64,000 nt of DNA from an uncultured Methanobrevibacter sp. (GCF_934746965.1 NZ_CAKVFS010000009.1:1-64000), one strand, 5' to 3'. Shown: positions 8,776 through 18,309, counted from the stretch's first letter. Notes: generated by a model from the letters alone, not told the origin. A program made the numbers and translations.

Positions 8776-9224
8776 TTCAAAAAAGTTTTGTAATGATGAA
8801 ACCAGACGCTGTTCAAAGACGTCTTATGGGTAAAATATTATCCCGTTTTGAAGAAAAAGGTCTTCAAATCGTTGCTGTAAAATTAATGCAAATTGATGAA
8901 GATTTAGCAAAAACTCATTATGGAGAACATGCAGATAAACCATTTTTCGGTAGTTTAATTGAATATATTACTTCTTCACCATCTCTTGCTATGGTAATTG
9001 AAGGAGAAGAAGCTATTAGTACTATCAGAAAATTAGTTGGAGCAACTAATCCTTTAGAAGCAGATCTCGGAACTATTAGAGGAGATTTCGCTATGGATAC
9101 AGGTAGAAACATTATTCATGCTTCTGACTCTCCAGACTCTGCAAAAAGAGAAATCAATTTATTCTTTAATGAAGATGAAATTTGCGATTATGAAATCGTT
9201 GATAACAAATTAATTTACGAATAA
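8772..9224 (+). CDS. ndk: nucleoside diphosphate kinase
   Basis: Transfers gamma-phosphate between nucleoside triphosphates and diphosphates by a phospho-histidine intermediate. The active-site motif NIIHASDSPDSA contains the catalytic His; the N-terminal SFVMMKPDAVQR is the family hallmark and RGDFAMDTGRN is conserved ahead of the His. 150 residues, the usual length. Start overlaps rpl24e by four bases. Confidence 0.97.
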   Translation: MIQKSFVMMKPDAVQRRLMGKILSRFEEKGLQIVAVKLMQIDEDLAKTHYGEHADKPFFGSLIEYITSSPSLAMVIEGEEAISTIRKLVGATNPLEADLGTIRGDFAMDTGRNIIHASDSPDSAKREINLFFNEDEICDYEIVDNKLIYE

Positions 9225-9241
9225 TTATTATTTAAGATAAC

Positions 9242-11032
9242 ATGAAAATCAGATCCCCAATTGTATCAGTTTTAGGACATGTAGACCATGGTAAAACAAC
9301 TTTATTAGATTATATTAGAGGTAGTACTATTGCAGCTAAGGAGGCTGGAGGTATTACTCAGCATATTGGTGCTACTGAGATTCCTAATGATACTATTGAA
9401 AATATCTGTGGAGATTTCATATCAAAATTAGCTATTAAAGATTTAATTCCTGGTTTATTTTTCATTGATACTCCAGGACATGCGGCATTTACTAGTTTAA
9501 GAAAACGTGGTGGTGCTTTAGCTGATTTAGCTGTATTGATTTTAGATGTTAATGATGGATTTAAGCCACAAACTTATGAAGCATTGAACATTCTTAAAAT
9601 GTATAAAACTCCATTTATTGTAGTAGCTAACAAAATTGATAGGCTTTTTGGTTGGGAAGTTCATGAAGGTGCTTCTTTTAGAGAAACATTTTCTAAACAA
9701 GCTAAAAGTGTTCAACAAGATTTGGACACTAAAATTTATGAGATTGTTGGTGAACTTCATAAAGAAGGATTCCAATCTGAAAGATTTGATAGAGTAAGTA
9801 ATTTTGCTTCTCAGATTAGTATTATTCCAATTAGTGCGAGAAGTGGTGAAGGAGTTATAGAAGTTTTAGCTATGCTCTTAGGACTTGCTCAGGAATATTT
9901 AACTGAACAGCTTGAAATTGATGAGAACGCTCCTGCTAAAGGTACTGTTTTAGAAATTAAAGAAGAAACGGGCTTAGGAGTTACTCTTGATGCTATTATT
10001 TATGATGGTGTTTTAAGAACTAATGATGAAATAGCTTTAATGTTATCTTCAGAAGATGTATTGGTAACTAAGATTAGATCTATTTTAAGACCTCTACCTC
10101 TTGAGGAAATGAGGGATTCTAAAAAGAAATTTAGAAAATTAGATGAAGTTGTTGCAGCTGCAGGTATTAAAATAGCTGCACCTCATTTAGATGATGTTGT
10201 TTCAGGTTCACCACTTAGAGTTTTAAATGATGAGACTGATGTTGAACAAGAGATTTTAAATGAAATTGATAATATTACTATTGATACAGAAGATGAAGGT
10301 ATTTTAGTTAAAGCAGATACTATTGGTTCTTTGGAAGCTGTTGTTAAATTGTTAAGGGAAATGGATATTCCAATTCGTGCAGCAGATATTGGTGATGTGA
10401 ATCGTAGAGATATTATTAACTCTTCAATTGCATACGATGAAAATGAGATACATGGAGCAATTATTGCTTTTAATGTAGATGTTCATCCAAATTCCGAAGA
10501 AGATCTTAATAATTCTGAAGTTAAACTCTTTTCTGGAGATGTAATTTATCAGATTATTGAAGAATATGAGGAATGGATTAAGCAAAAAGAAGAAGATAAG
10601 AAGAAAGCATTTTATGATGCTATAATTAAACCTGCAAAATTTGTTTCACTTCCAAAATTAGTGTTCCGTCAAAGTAAACCCGCTATTGTTGGTATTGAAT
10701 CTTTAAGTGGAACTATTAAACAAGGTCAACAATTAATTAATAAAGATGGTCATGTTGTAGGTTCAATAGCTAGTATGGAAGATAATGGTGATACATTACC
10801 TGATATTTCTAGAGGTCAAAGGGTAGCTATGGCAATTAAAGATGCTATAGTTGGAAAAGATTTTGAAGAAGGCGACGAGTTATACGTTGATATTCCAGAA
10901 AAACATTATAAATACATTGAAAGAGAATTTAAGGATAAATTAACTGAAGATGAATTTGAAACTTTATATGAGTTTTTAGAAATTAAACGTAAACAAGATC
11001 CTGATTGGGGAAGTTTTGGTCTTTTTGAATAA
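9242..11032 (+). CDS. infB: translation initiation factor aIF5B (IF-2 homologue)
   Basis: GTPase that promotes subunit joining and initiator tRNA placement. G1 is GHVDHGKTTLLD at residues ~11-22, G3 is DTPGHAAF, G4 NKID, G5 SARSGEG; domains II-IV follow, with the conserved RQSKPAIVGIESLSG region near residue 478. Length 596 matches archaeal aIF5B without inteins. There is no strong ribosome binding site, but the G domain begins right at this ATG, so the start is secure. Follows ndk by 17 bases. Confidence 0.96.
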   Translation: MKIRSPIVSVLGHVDHGKTTLLDYIRGSTIAAKEAGGITQHIGATEIPNDTIENICGDFISKLAIKDLIPGLFFIDTPGHAAFTSLRKRGGALADLAVLILDVNDGFKPQTYEALNILKMYKTPFIVVANKIDRLFGWEVHEGASFRETFSKQAKSVQQDLDTKIYEIVGELHKEGFQSERFDRVSNFASQISIIPISARSGEGVIEVLAMLLGLAQEYLTEQLEIDENAPAKGTVLEIKEETGLGVTLDAIIYDGVLRTNDEIALMLSSEDVLVTKIRSILRPLPLEEMRDSKKKFRKLDEVVAAAGIKIAAPHLDDVVSGSPLRVLNDETDVEQEILNEIDNITIDTEDEGILVKADTIGSLEAVVKLLREMDIPIRAADIGDVNRRDIINSSIAYDENEIHGAIIAFNVDVHPNSEEDLNNSEVKLFSGDVIYQIIEEYEEWIKQKEEDKKKAFYDAIIKPAKFVSLPKLVFRQSKPAIVGIESLSGTIKQGQQLINKDGHVVGSIASMEDNGDTLPDISRGQRVAMAIKDAIVGKDFEEGDELYVDIPEKHYKYIEREFKDKLTEDEFETLYEFLEIKRKQDPDWGSFGLFE

Positions 11033-11071
11033 TAATGAATTTTTTATAAAACAATTTAAAGGAGGAATACC

Positions 11072-11455
11072 ATGGCATACAAAGTAGTTGTATCTCAAAA
11101 AGAGGTAACTCATCAAATTGAAGTTGAAGATGGCAAAGCTCTTAATGGTTTAGTTATTGGAGATGAATTTGATGGTGCAATCGTTGGTTTAGACGGTTAC
11201 ACTTTAAAAGTAACTGGTGGTGCTGATAAAAATGGATTTACCATGAAAAAAGATGTCCCAGGTACTAGAAGAATCAAAAGTTTATTAAGTGGTGGTATTG
11301 GTTATCATCCTAAAGCTGACGGTGTAAAAAGGAGAAAAACCGTAAGAGGAAATACCATTGCTGATGATATTGTACAAGTTAACACTGTTGTTGTTTCAGC
11401 TGGAAGCAAAGCTATAGCTGATATTCTTGGTGTTGGCGATGAAGAGGAAGAATAG
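11072..11455 (+). CDS. rps6e: ribosomal protein S6e
   Basis: 127-residue archaeal S6e, a small-subunit protein. The family core VPGTRRIKSLLSGGIGYHPK (residues ~63-82) and GVKRRKTVRGNTIADDIVQV-type run (~84-103) are present. AAAGGAGG lies six bases before the ATG at 11072. Sits between the two initiation-factor GTPases in the cluster, as in related methanogens. Confidence 0.96.
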   Translation: MAYKVVVSQKEVTHQIEVEDGKALNGLVIGDEFDGAIVGLDGYTLKVTGGADKNGFTMKKDVPGTRRIKSLLSGGIGYHPKADGVKRRKTVRGNTIADDIVQVNTVVVSAGSKAIADILGVGDEEEE

Positions 11456-11520
11456 TTTTACTATTTTTCTTATTTTAACTTTTACTCAAATTTAAAATTA
11501 TATAAAAAAGGTGGTTATCT

Positions 11521-12735
11521 GTGAACGTACAGTCAGATGTAAACATAGGTTTAGTTGGTCATGTGGACCACGGTAAGACTACTCTTACCAAAGCATTATC
11601 AGGAATATGGACTGATACTCACAGTGAAGAAACAAAAAGAGGTATTTCAATTCGTTTAGGTTATGCTGACATTGAATTTAGAAAATGTCCAGATTGTGAA
11701 GAGCCTATGTGTTATACTACCTCTAAAACTTGTGAAAACTGTGGAAGCGAGACAGAATTAGTTAGAAAAGTATCATTTGTTGATGCTCCAGGTCACGAAA
11801 CCTTAATGGCGACTATGTTATCTGGTGCTGCAATAATGGATGGTGCAGTTTTAGTAATTGCTGCAAATGAATATTGCCCACAACCACAAACTAAAGAACA
11901 CTTAATGGCACTTGATGTTATTGGTGTTAAAGATGTTATTGTAGTTCAAAATAAAATTGATATTGTTTCAAAAGAAAGAGCTATTGAAAGTTATCATGAA
12001 ATTAAAGATTTTGTTAAAGGAACTTGTGCAGAAGATGCTCCAATTATACCAGTATCTGCTCAACAAGGAGCTAATATGGATATTTTAATTGAAGCTATGC
12101 TTAAAAGAATTAAAACTCCTGAAAGAAGTTTGGATAAAACTCCTTTAATGCATGTTGCAAGATCTTTTGATATTAATAAACCAGGTTCTGGTGCTGATAA
12201 AGTCAAAGGTGGAGTTATTGGTGGAACTTTAGTTCAAGGTACTTTTAAGCTTGGAGATACTATTGAAATAAGACCTGGAATTACAAATAACAATAAAAGA
12301 ATAACCTTGAAATCTGAAATTATCGGTCTTGAAGCTAATGGAAAAGATGTTGAAGAAATAGGTCCTGGTGGGCTTATTGGTGTAGCTACAAAATTAGATC
12401 CATCATTAACTAAAGCAGATTCATTATCTGGTTCTGTTGCTGGAGCAGTAGATACATTACCGGATGTTTTAGATAGTTTTTCAATGGAAGCACATTTACT
12501 TGATAGAGTAGTAGGTACAAAAGAAGAACGTGATGTAGCTCCAATTAAACTTAAAGAACCTTTAATGATTAATTGTGGTACTACAACTACTATTGGTGTT
12601 GTTACATCTACTAAGAAAAACAGTGTTGAAGTTGCTCTTAAATTACCTGTTTGTGCTAGTCCTGGAGACAGGGTGGCTTTAAGCCGTAGAGTAGGTGCTC
12701 GTTGGAGATTAATTGGTTATGGAATTATTATATAG
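11521..12735 (+). CDS. translation initiation factor aIF2 subunit gamma
   Basis: GTPase subunit of the aIF2 complex that delivers Met-tRNAi to the ribosome. G1 is GLVGHVDHGKTTL; a zinc knuckle follows (CPDCEEPMC, CENCG, residues ~59-80); G3 is DAPGHE and G4 NKID. Domains II and III run to residue 404. GTG start at 11521 behind AAGGTGG. Followed ten bases later by the PIN gene and clustered with rps6e and Rpo7/Spt4 genes. Confidence 0.97.
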   Translation: MNVQSDVNIGLVGHVDHGKTTLTKALSGIWTDTHSEETKRGISIRLGYADIEFRKCPDCEEPMCYTTSKTCENCGSETELVRKVSFVDAPGHETLMATMLSGAAIMDGAVLVIAANEYCPQPQTKEHLMALDVIGVKDVIVVQNKIDIVSKERAIESYHEIKDFVKGTCAEDAPIIPVSAQQGANMDILIEAMLKRIKTPERSLDKTPLMHVARSFDINKPGSGADKVKGGVIGGTLVQGTFKLGDTIEIRPGITNNNKRITLKSEIIGLEANGKDVEEIGPGGLIGVATKLDPSLTKADSLSGSVAGAVDTLPDVLDSFSMEAHLLDRVVGTKEERDVAPIKLKEPLMINCGTTTTIGVVTSTKKNSVEVALKLPVCASPGDRVALSRRVGARWRLIGYGIII

Positions 12736-12744
12736 AGGGGAATA

Positions 12745-13137
12745 ATGGAGTCTAAAGAAGTTGTGATTGATACCAATTTTTTTATGGTTCCTTTTCAATT
12801 TAATGTCGATATAATCGATGAACTTGGAAAAGCATTACCTTCATATAAATTAACAACTCCAATCTTTGTTATCAATGAATTAAAAGGTTTAAAAAGAAAT
12901 AACAAAGGTAAAACTAGGCTAAATGCAGATTTAGCTCTAAAGTTAGCTAATTCTTCCAATATTGAAATAAAGGATATTTCATTAGAAAATAATGAAACTG
13001 TGGATGATGCGTTACTTAGAGTTTCAGAAGTTTTAGCTACAAATGATATTGAATTAAAAAATCGTGCTAAAAACAAAGGCATAACAGTAGCATATCTAAG
13101 GCAAAAAAAGTATATAGCTATTGATGGAAAAATATAA
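12745..13137 (+). CDS. PIN-domain RNA nuclease, FCF1-like
   Basis: Small PIN-domain protein of the archaeal FCF1/Utp24-like group, thought to act in rRNA processing. The acidic metal ligands are in VIDTNFFM (Asp), INELKGL (Glu), VDDALLR and ATNDIELK (Asp), in the normal order for a 130-residue single-domain PIN. GAGGGG precedes the ATG. Its place between aIF2-gamma and pyrophosphatase in a translation cluster supports a housekeeping rRNA role rather than a VapC toxin; no antitoxin gene is adjacent. Confidence 0.85.
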   Translation: MESKEVVIDTNFFMVPFQFNVDIIDELGKALPSYKLTTPIFVINELKGLKRNNKGKTRLNADLALKLANSSNIEIKDISLENNETVDDALLRVSEVLATNDIELKNRAKNKGITVAYLRQKKYIAIDGKI

Positions 13138-13183
13138 AATTAGACTTATTAATTTATCATAAAATTAATTATAGGTGATTTAA

Positions 13184-13711
13184 GTGAATTTATGGAGTGA
13201 AATTGAATCAGGTTCAGACATTCCTGATGTTGTAACAGCAGTTATTGAAGTACCTAAAGGTTCAAGAAACAAATATGAATATGATAAGGAAAAAGAAGCT
13301 TTTATGTTAGATAGAGTATTATATTCTCCTGTTGTTTATCCAGCAGACTATGGTTTCATACCTAAATCTATATATGATGATGGTGATCCTATGGATATTC
13401 TTGTTCTTATGGAGCAACCTACATTCCCAGGATGTCTTATTGAAGCAAGACCTATTGGAATTATGGGTATGATTGATGGTGGGGATAAAGATTATAAAAT
13501 TTTAGCTGTACCAGAAGATGACCCACGTTTTAGTGATGTTCAAGATATTGATGATGTTCCAAGTCATTTATTAAAAGAAATTGAACATTTCTTTTCAGTT
13601 TATAAGAATCTTGAGGGAAAAGAAGTTGAAACTAAAGGTTGGGAAGATAAAGAAGTAGCTAAAAAAGAACTTTTAAGATCTTTAGAAATGTATAAAGAAA
13701 AATACGAATAG
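13184..13711 (+). CDS. ppa: inorganic pyrophosphatase (family I)
   Basis: Soluble Mg-dependent pyrophosphatase that pulls biosynthetic reactions forward by hydrolysing PPi. Signature DDGDPMDILVLM (residues ~65-76) carries the three metal-binding Asp; EVPKGSRNKYEYD is the substrate-binding N-terminal motif. 175 residues is typical. GTG start behind AGGTGATT. Confidence 0.96.
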   Translation: MNLWSEIESGSDIPDVVTAVIEVPKGSRNKYEYDKEKEAFMLDRVLYSPVVYPADYGFIPKSIYDDGDPMDILVLMEQPTFPGCLIEARPIGIMGMIDGGDKDYKILAVPEDDPRFSDVQDIDDVPSHLLKEIEHFFSVYKNLEGKEVETKGWEDKEVAKKELLRSLEMYKEKYE

Positions 13712-13721
13712 AGGGATTGTT

Positions 13722-14288
13722 TTGTATTACATGACTAAAATTGAGGATACTGTAAGAATACCTCCATATAGGTTTGATGATCCTCTTGAAGAAGTAGCTA
13801 TTCAAACTTTAAATGAGACATATAATAGTCGTTTAGATAAAAAATTAGGCTTACTTATTTGTGTTAATGAAATTGAAGAAATTGGTGAAGGTAGACTCAT
13901 CATGGGAGATGGAGCTTCTTACCATAATGTTGTGTTTAATGCAATATTCTTCAAACCTGAACAACAAGAAGTTATTGATGGTGAAGTAATAGAGATAGCT
14001 GAATTTGGTGCTTTTGTTAGAATTGGACCTATGGATGGTTTGGTTCATGTTTCTCAAGTTACTGATGATTATATTAACTATGATTCTAAAAGAGGAGCAC
14101 TCCTTGCAAAAGAATCTAATAAAACTTTAGATGAAGGAGATTTAGTTAGGACTAGGATTGTAGCTATCAGTCTTAAAGATAATTCTACTAAAAATACTAA
14201 AATAGGTCTTACTATGAGGCAAACTAATTTAGGTAGATTTGAATGGATTGAAGAAGCTAAAAATAAAAGTAAGAAGGCTAAATCATGA
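13722..14288 (+). CDS. rpo7: RNA polymerase subunit Rpo7 (E')
   Basis: Stalk subunit of archaeal RNA polymerase, binding nascent RNA with Rpo4. N-terminal RNP-like domain (residues ~1-80) then an S1 domain (~81-165: VIDGEVIEIAEFGAFVRIG and LVHVSQV). The TTG at 13722 is preferred, since GAGGG at 13711-13715 is correctly spaced and the resulting MYY N-terminus is typical of the family; ATG at 13731 is the alternative. Its stop overlaps the Spt4 start (ATGA). Confidence 0.95.
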   Translation: MYYMTKIEDTVRIPPYRFDDPLEEVAIQTLNETYNSRLDKKLGLLICVNEIEEIGEGRLIMGDGASYHNVVFNAIFFKPEQQEVIDGEVIEIAEFGAFVRIGPMDGLVHVSQVTDDYINYDSKRGALLAKESNKTLDEGDLVRTRIVAISLKDNSTKNTKIGLTMRQTNLGRFEWIEEAKNKSKKAKS

Positions 14289-14461
14289 ATGCTTGTACAG
14301 TTTGTAAATATATTACTGATAAAGAACGTTGTCCAATTTGTGGTAATCCAACTTCAGATAATTGGAGTGGTCTTTTAATAATTACAAAACCTGAAGAATC
14401 TGAGTTAGCTAAAGAATTAGATATTGAATTAGCTGGCGAATATTGTTTAAGAGTAAGGTAG
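14285..14461 (+). CDS. spt4: transcription elongation factor Spt4 (RNA polymerase E'')
   Basis: 58-residue zinc-ribbon partner of Spt5 in the processivity factor. Two CxxC pairs are in NACTVCKYI and ERCPICGNP, and the family's DNWSGLLII follows. Start overlaps the Rpo7 stop by four bases, the classic archaeal rpo7-spt4 pair. Too short for usual frame-length cut-offs. Confidence 0.95.
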   Translation: MNACTVCKYITDKERCPICGNPTSDNWSGLLIITKPEESELAKELDIELAGEYCLRVR

Positions 14462-14471
14462 AGGTTTTATT

Positions 14472-14981
14472 GTGTTACGTTTAGATGCAGAATTAAATAA
14501 GGATACTATTTTGGCACTTAAAAGGCCACTAGGTAAATTGTATTCTGACTTTGAAGATGCTATTGACGAAATTAAATCTTCTGAGTTTTTAATTTCTGTT
14601 GGTGATGCAACTTTTAATAACCTTGCTAAATATGAATTATATCCTGATATAGGTATAATTGATAATTTAATTCAAAGAAAAAGTCATACTCATGAAGTTA
14701 TCAAGGCAGAAAATATTTTAAAAGCTGAAAACCCTGCAGGAACCATTACTGATGATCTATGGGAAACCATAGGCCAAGCTATGGATTTATCTGGCGATGG
14801 AAATTGTCATGTAATTGAAGTAGACGGGGAAGAAGATCTTGCAGTTCTTCCTTGCATCTTAATGGCTAGTGATAATACTACTATCTTGTATGGTCAACCA
14901 AATGAAGGTTTGGTACTTTTAAAAGTTTGTGATGCTAAAGATCATGCTCAAAATCTTATTGATACTTTTATTAAAGAATAA
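14472..14981 (+). CDS. GTP-dependent dephospho-CoA kinase (DUF359)
   Basis: Archaeal enzyme for the last step of coenzyme A synthesis, unrelated to bacterial CoaE. The DUF359 hallmarks are visible: LKRPLGKLYSD near the N-terminus, LISVGDATFNNL, PDIGIIDN, NPAGTITDDLW and VDGEEDLAVLP. 169 residues is normal. GTG start behind GAGGT. Its place between spt4 and rps24e is a conserved archaeal neighbourhood. Confidence 0.92.
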   Translation: MLRLDAELNKDTILALKRPLGKLYSDFEDAIDEIKSSEFLISVGDATFNNLAKYELYPDIGIIDNLIQRKSHTHEVIKAENILKAENPAGTITDDLWETIGQAMDLSGDGNCHVIEVDGEEDLAVLPCILMASDNTTILYGQPNEGLVLLKVCDAKDHAQNLIDTFIKE

Positions 14982-15001
14982 AAATTTAAAGAGGGTTAAT
15001 T

Positions 15002-15310
15002 ATGGAAATTGATATTTTTGAAGATAAGGAAAATAAAGTTTTTAACAGAAGAGAAATAAAATTCTATGTTGAATATGAAGGAGAAGCTACTCCAAAAATT
15101 ACTGATATTAAAAGTAAATTAGTAGCTTTATTAAATTCTAAAAAAGATGCTACTGTTGTAGATAATGTACAACCTCATTATGGTGAACCTAAAGCATTAG
15201 GTTATGCTAAAGTTTATGACACTGTAGAAGATTTAGAATACATTGAAACTAAAAGTGTAATAGCTAAAAATGCTGAAGCAGCTCCTGAAGCTGAAGATGA
15301 CGAAGAATAA
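15002..15310 (+). CDS. rps24e: ribosomal protein S24e
   Basis: 102-residue small-subunit protein. Family features: NRREIKFYVEYEGEATP at residues ~14-30 and the conserved HYGEPKALGYAKVYD at ~59-73; an acidic tail ends the protein. GAGGGTT precedes the ATG. It is followed nine bases later by S27ae, the usual archaeal pair. Confidence 0.96.
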   Translation: MEIDIFEDKENKVFNRREIKFYVEYEGEATPKITDIKSKLVALLNSKKDATVVDNVQPHYGEPKALGYAKVYDTVEDLEYIETKSVIAKNAEAAPEAEDDEE

Positions 15311-15319
15311 GGTGATTTC

Positions 15320-15475
15320 ATGGTAAAAAAATCTGATCTTTACAAAGTAGATGGCGATAAACTCGAAAGAAAAAACCCAGTTTGTCCTCGTTGTTCTGAT
15401 GGCGTATTTATGGCTGATCATGGTAATAGATATGCATGTGGTAAATGTGGATATACTGAAATGAAAAAAGATTAA
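15320..15475 (+). CDS. rps27ae: ribosomal protein S27ae
   Basis: 51-residue zinc-ribbon ribosomal protein (the eukaryotic homologue is fused to ubiquitin). CPRCSDG and CGKCGY supply the four zinc cysteines; FMADHGNRYACG is characteristic. AAGGTGATT precedes the ATG. Last gene of the translation cluster; a T-rich stretch follows before argH. Confidence 0.95.
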   Translation: MVKKSDLYKVDGDKLERKNPVCPRCSDGVFMADHGNRYACGKCGYTEMKKD

Positions 15476-15532
15476 ATAATCTTTTTTTACAACTATTTTT
15501 TTTATAAAATTTATTTTTAAGAAGGGAGTCTT

Positions 15533-16951
15533 GTGAATTTAAGAAGCGGTAGACTTAAAACTGAAATGACTGATGAAGCTGCAGAATATACTTCATCACT
15601 TGAATTTGATAAAATTATTTTTGAAGCTGATATTAAGACTAATTTTGCACATACTTTAATGTTAAAAGAAGAGAATATCATTGATGGTGAAATAGCGGAT
15701 AATATTTTAGGTGCTCTTGACCAGTTAAAGGAAGATGGTTATAATGAGCTTGTTTTTGACCCTTCTGTTGAAGATATTCACATGGCTATTGAAAATTATG
15801 TTACTGATAAAATAGGTCCAACTGCAGGTTTTATGCATACAGCTAAATCACGTAATGACCAAGTAGCTACTGATGTTAGGTTAGTTCTTCGTGATAAAAT
15901 TACTGAAACTCAAATTGGTATTTTAGAATTTATGGAAGGTTTAGTTGAAAAAGCAGGAAATCACTTGGAGACTGTTTTTATTGGTTATACTCATCTTCAA
16001 CATGCACAACCAATTACAATAGCTCATCATTTAATGGCTCATGTACAAGCACTTAAAAGAGATTATGAACGTTTAGAAGATACTTATAAACGTGTTAATT
16101 TAAATCCTTTGGGTTCTGCAGCTATGACTACAACTAGTTTTCCTATTAATAGACAGTTAACTACAGATTTACTTGGATTTGATGCATATCTTGAAAACTC
16201 AATGGATGGTGTTTCTTCAAGAGATTTTATATCTGAAACTGTTTTTGATTTGTCTGCATTATGTACAACATTATCTAAAATTTGTGAAGAACTTATTTTA
16301 TGGAGTACTTATGAATTTGGTATTATAGAAATGGCTGATGAATATTCATCTACATCATCTATCATGCCTCAAAAGAAAAATCCTGATGTTGCTGAACTTG
16401 CAAGAGCTAAATCAACTATTGTAAATGGTGAACTTGTAACTATTTTAACTATTTTAAAAGCAATTCCTTACACCTATAATAGGGATTTACAAGAAATCAC
16501 TCCGCACTTATGGAATGCAGTTAAAGTGACTCAAGATACTTTATCTATAGTTACAAAAATGTTACTTTCTGTTAAATTTAATGAAGACAGATGTTTAGAG
16601 TTAGCTGGAACTAATTTTGCTACAGCTACTGATTTAGCAGATATTATGGTTCGTGAAAAACAAATACCATTTAGGACAGCTCATAAAATTGTTGGAAGGA
16701 TAGTTAATGAAGCTAGTGCAAGTGGATTAAAAGAAGCAGATATTACTTCTGAATATATTGATAATATTGCTTTAGAACTTGGTTTTGAAAAATTATGTCT
16801 TGATGATAGTTTAGTCCAAAAAGCTCTTAATCCATTAGAAAATGTTAAAATGAGAACTGTTCCAGGTGGTCCTTCTCCAACTATGGTTGAAATAGCTAGG
16901 GATAATATTAAGGACTTTTTAAATGAAGAGTTTGAGAAGAAAGGTATTTAA
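15533..16951 (+). CDS. argH: argininosuccinate lyase
   Basis: Final enzyme of arginine biosynthesis, releasing fumarate from argininosuccinate. Fumarase/aspartase superfamily signature SSIMPQKKNPDVAELAR lies near residue 277; the catalytic His region is YTHLQHAQP. 472 residues, normal length. GTG start at 15533 behind AAGGGAG. The stop overlaps the convergent zinc-ribbon gene by four bases. Confidence 0.96.
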   Translation: MNLRSGRLKTEMTDEAAEYTSSLEFDKIIFEADIKTNFAHTLMLKEENIIDGEIADNILGALDQLKEDGYNELVFDPSVEDIHMAIENYVTDKIGPTAGFMHTAKSRNDQVATDVRLVLRDKITETQIGILEFMEGLVEKAGNHLETVFIGYTHLQHAQPITIAHHLMAHVQALKRDYERLEDTYKRVNLNPLGSAAMTTTSFPINRQLTTDLLGFDAYLENSMDGVSSRDFISETVFDLSALCTTLSKICEELILWSTYEFGIIEMADEYSSTSSIMPQKKNPDVAELARAKSTIVNGELVTILTILKAIPYTYNRDLQEITPHLWNAVKVTQDTLSIVTKMLLSVKFNEDRCLELAGTNFATATDLADIMVREKQIPFRTAHKIVGRIVNEASASGLKEADITSEYIDNIALELGFEKLCLDDSLVQKALNPLENVKMRTVPGGPSPTMVEIARDNIKDFLNEEFEKKGI

Positions 16952-17157
16952 TTTTCTTCACATTCTTCATCAATATCTTTTTTTGTATGTTTTTGTGATT
17001 CAATAAAGGATTCATGTATTTCTTTAGACATTTCTTCATTTCCTTCAATAATTGGCCCTGTGTAATCACAGTCATGACATTCCCATGTTGACCAGTTTTG
17101 AGGAATAATCCATTTCACATTTTTTGATCCACAACGTGGGCATATTTTAAATAACAT
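16948..17157 (-). CDS. zinc-ribbon protein, unknown function
   Basis: 69-residue protein with an N-terminal zinc ribbon (CPRCGSKN and CHDCDYTG) and an acidic, helical C-terminal tail. The ribbon's WIIPQNWSTWEC is found in small methanogen proteins of unknown role. Lies 13 bases behind the KH/PP-loop gene on the same strand, so they probably share a transcript. Confidence 0.75.
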   Translation of the reverse strand: MLFKICPRCGSKNVKWIIPQNWSTWECHDCDYTGPIIEGNEEMSKEIHESFIESQKHTKKDIDEECEEN

Positions 17158-17170
17158 ATTTTACACACTC

Positions 17171-18193
17171 CTAGTCTTTTGTATTGTAGAAACTCCATAT
17201 TAAGTCAAGAGCTTCACCTACTTCCAGTGCTGATGATCTAGTTTCTCTTAATATTCTTTGAATTGAATATTTTTTTAGATAAGGATATTTTCTGTGAACT
17301 TCATATAGTAACGGACAACCAAATCCACTAAATGATTGTAGGTTAAACTGTTTAGACAACGATTTATTTTCTTGTTTTCCAACAGATAAACTTGCAGGGA
17401 GGTTAAGACGATATATTCCATTTTCCTGTGGAGTTATACATTGTGTTCCTGTAGATAACATATCTCCAAAAATAACTATTGGAATGTTATTAGTTATTGC
17501 ATATTCATTTATTAATTTTTCAGTATTTTTAGAACATCTTCCACAAGGATGAAATCTTCCATTTAATGATTCGTTAATTAGTTCATTATAATCTGCTTTG
17601 ATGTATTCGTGTTTTACATTTAATTCATCAGTTAATTTTTTTATATTTTTCTTATATTGGTTTGGTAGTATAATAGTTCCAGGGTCAATTGTAATAGATA
17701 GGGGGTTAAATCCTAAATATTTTGCAAGAATTAATGAAAAACTACTATCTACTCCTCCAGATAATGCAACTATTGCTTCGGTATTTTCTGATTCTTTAAA
17801 TGCATTATTTTTAAAGTAGCTGTTGTAATCAAAATTGTAAATATTTTCTAATTTGGCATTTAATATTTTTTTCAAGTTTTTGATTCCTGTAAGGTTAGAA
17901 TTAAATTCGTCTATTGTTCTTTTAGAAAGTTTTAATTTATACTCTTTAACTAGGAAGTCTCCATAACTTTCTACATGAATGCTGTTTATTTTTAATTTTT
18001 CTCTTAGTTTTCCAACAACCCATCCTCCTTTTCCAATGATGGCTGATTTATCTGGTCTGTCTTCAGTGATTATCCACATTTCGTTTTCTTGTTTGTTGTA
18101 ATAGATATCTTTTATGTGGATTTTAAGTTCTTCATGACCTATTTGTTTTCTTACTTGATTTATTTCTTCTAATAATTTTTCTTTAGTGTACAA
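17171..18193 (-). CDS. KH-domain PP-loop ATPase, tRNA-modification-like
   Basis: An N-terminal RNA-binding KH-type segment (GxxG in IIGKGGWVVG) followed by a PP-loop adenylating domain (VALSGGVDSSFSL). Downstream, HPCGRCSK supplies a CxxC pair and FGCPLL another Cys. The PP-loop/KH combination suggests RNA thiolation or a related adenylation, but I cannot assign the substrate. The frame can open with TTG at 18211; GGTGA at about 18200-18204 favours the TTG at 18193. Cotranscribed with the zinc-ribbon gene downstream. Confidence 0.75.
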   Translation of the reverse strand: MYTKEKLLEEINQVRKQIGHEELKIHIKDIYYNKQENEMWIITEDRPDKSAIIGKGGWVVGKLREKLKINSIHVESYGDFLVKEYKLKLSKRTIDEFNSNLTGIKNLKKILNAKLENIYNFDYNSYFKNNAFKESENTEAIVALSGGVDSSFSLILAKYLGFNPLSITIDPGTIILPNQYKKNIKKLTDELNVKHEYIKADYNELINESLNGRFHPCGRCSKNTEKLINEYAITNNIPIVIFGDMLSTGTQCITPQENGIYRLNLPASLSVGKQENKSLSKQFNLQSFSGFGCPLLYEVHRKYPYLKKYSIQRILRETRSSALEVGEALDLIWSFYNTKD

Positions 18194-18309
18194 ATTTTTC
18201 ACCAAATTCAAATCTTTTCTTACATATCTAGTAAATAATATATACTAAGATATTATTAAATATAGTTTAACAAATATCATATTTTTAAATTAAATGAAGG
18301 TGCAATAAA

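Noticed and set aside
12745..13137. PIN protein considered as a VapC-type toxin
   Set aside because: No antitoxin gene is adjacent; it is embedded in a translation/transcription cluster and resembles FCF1-like rRNA processing proteins.
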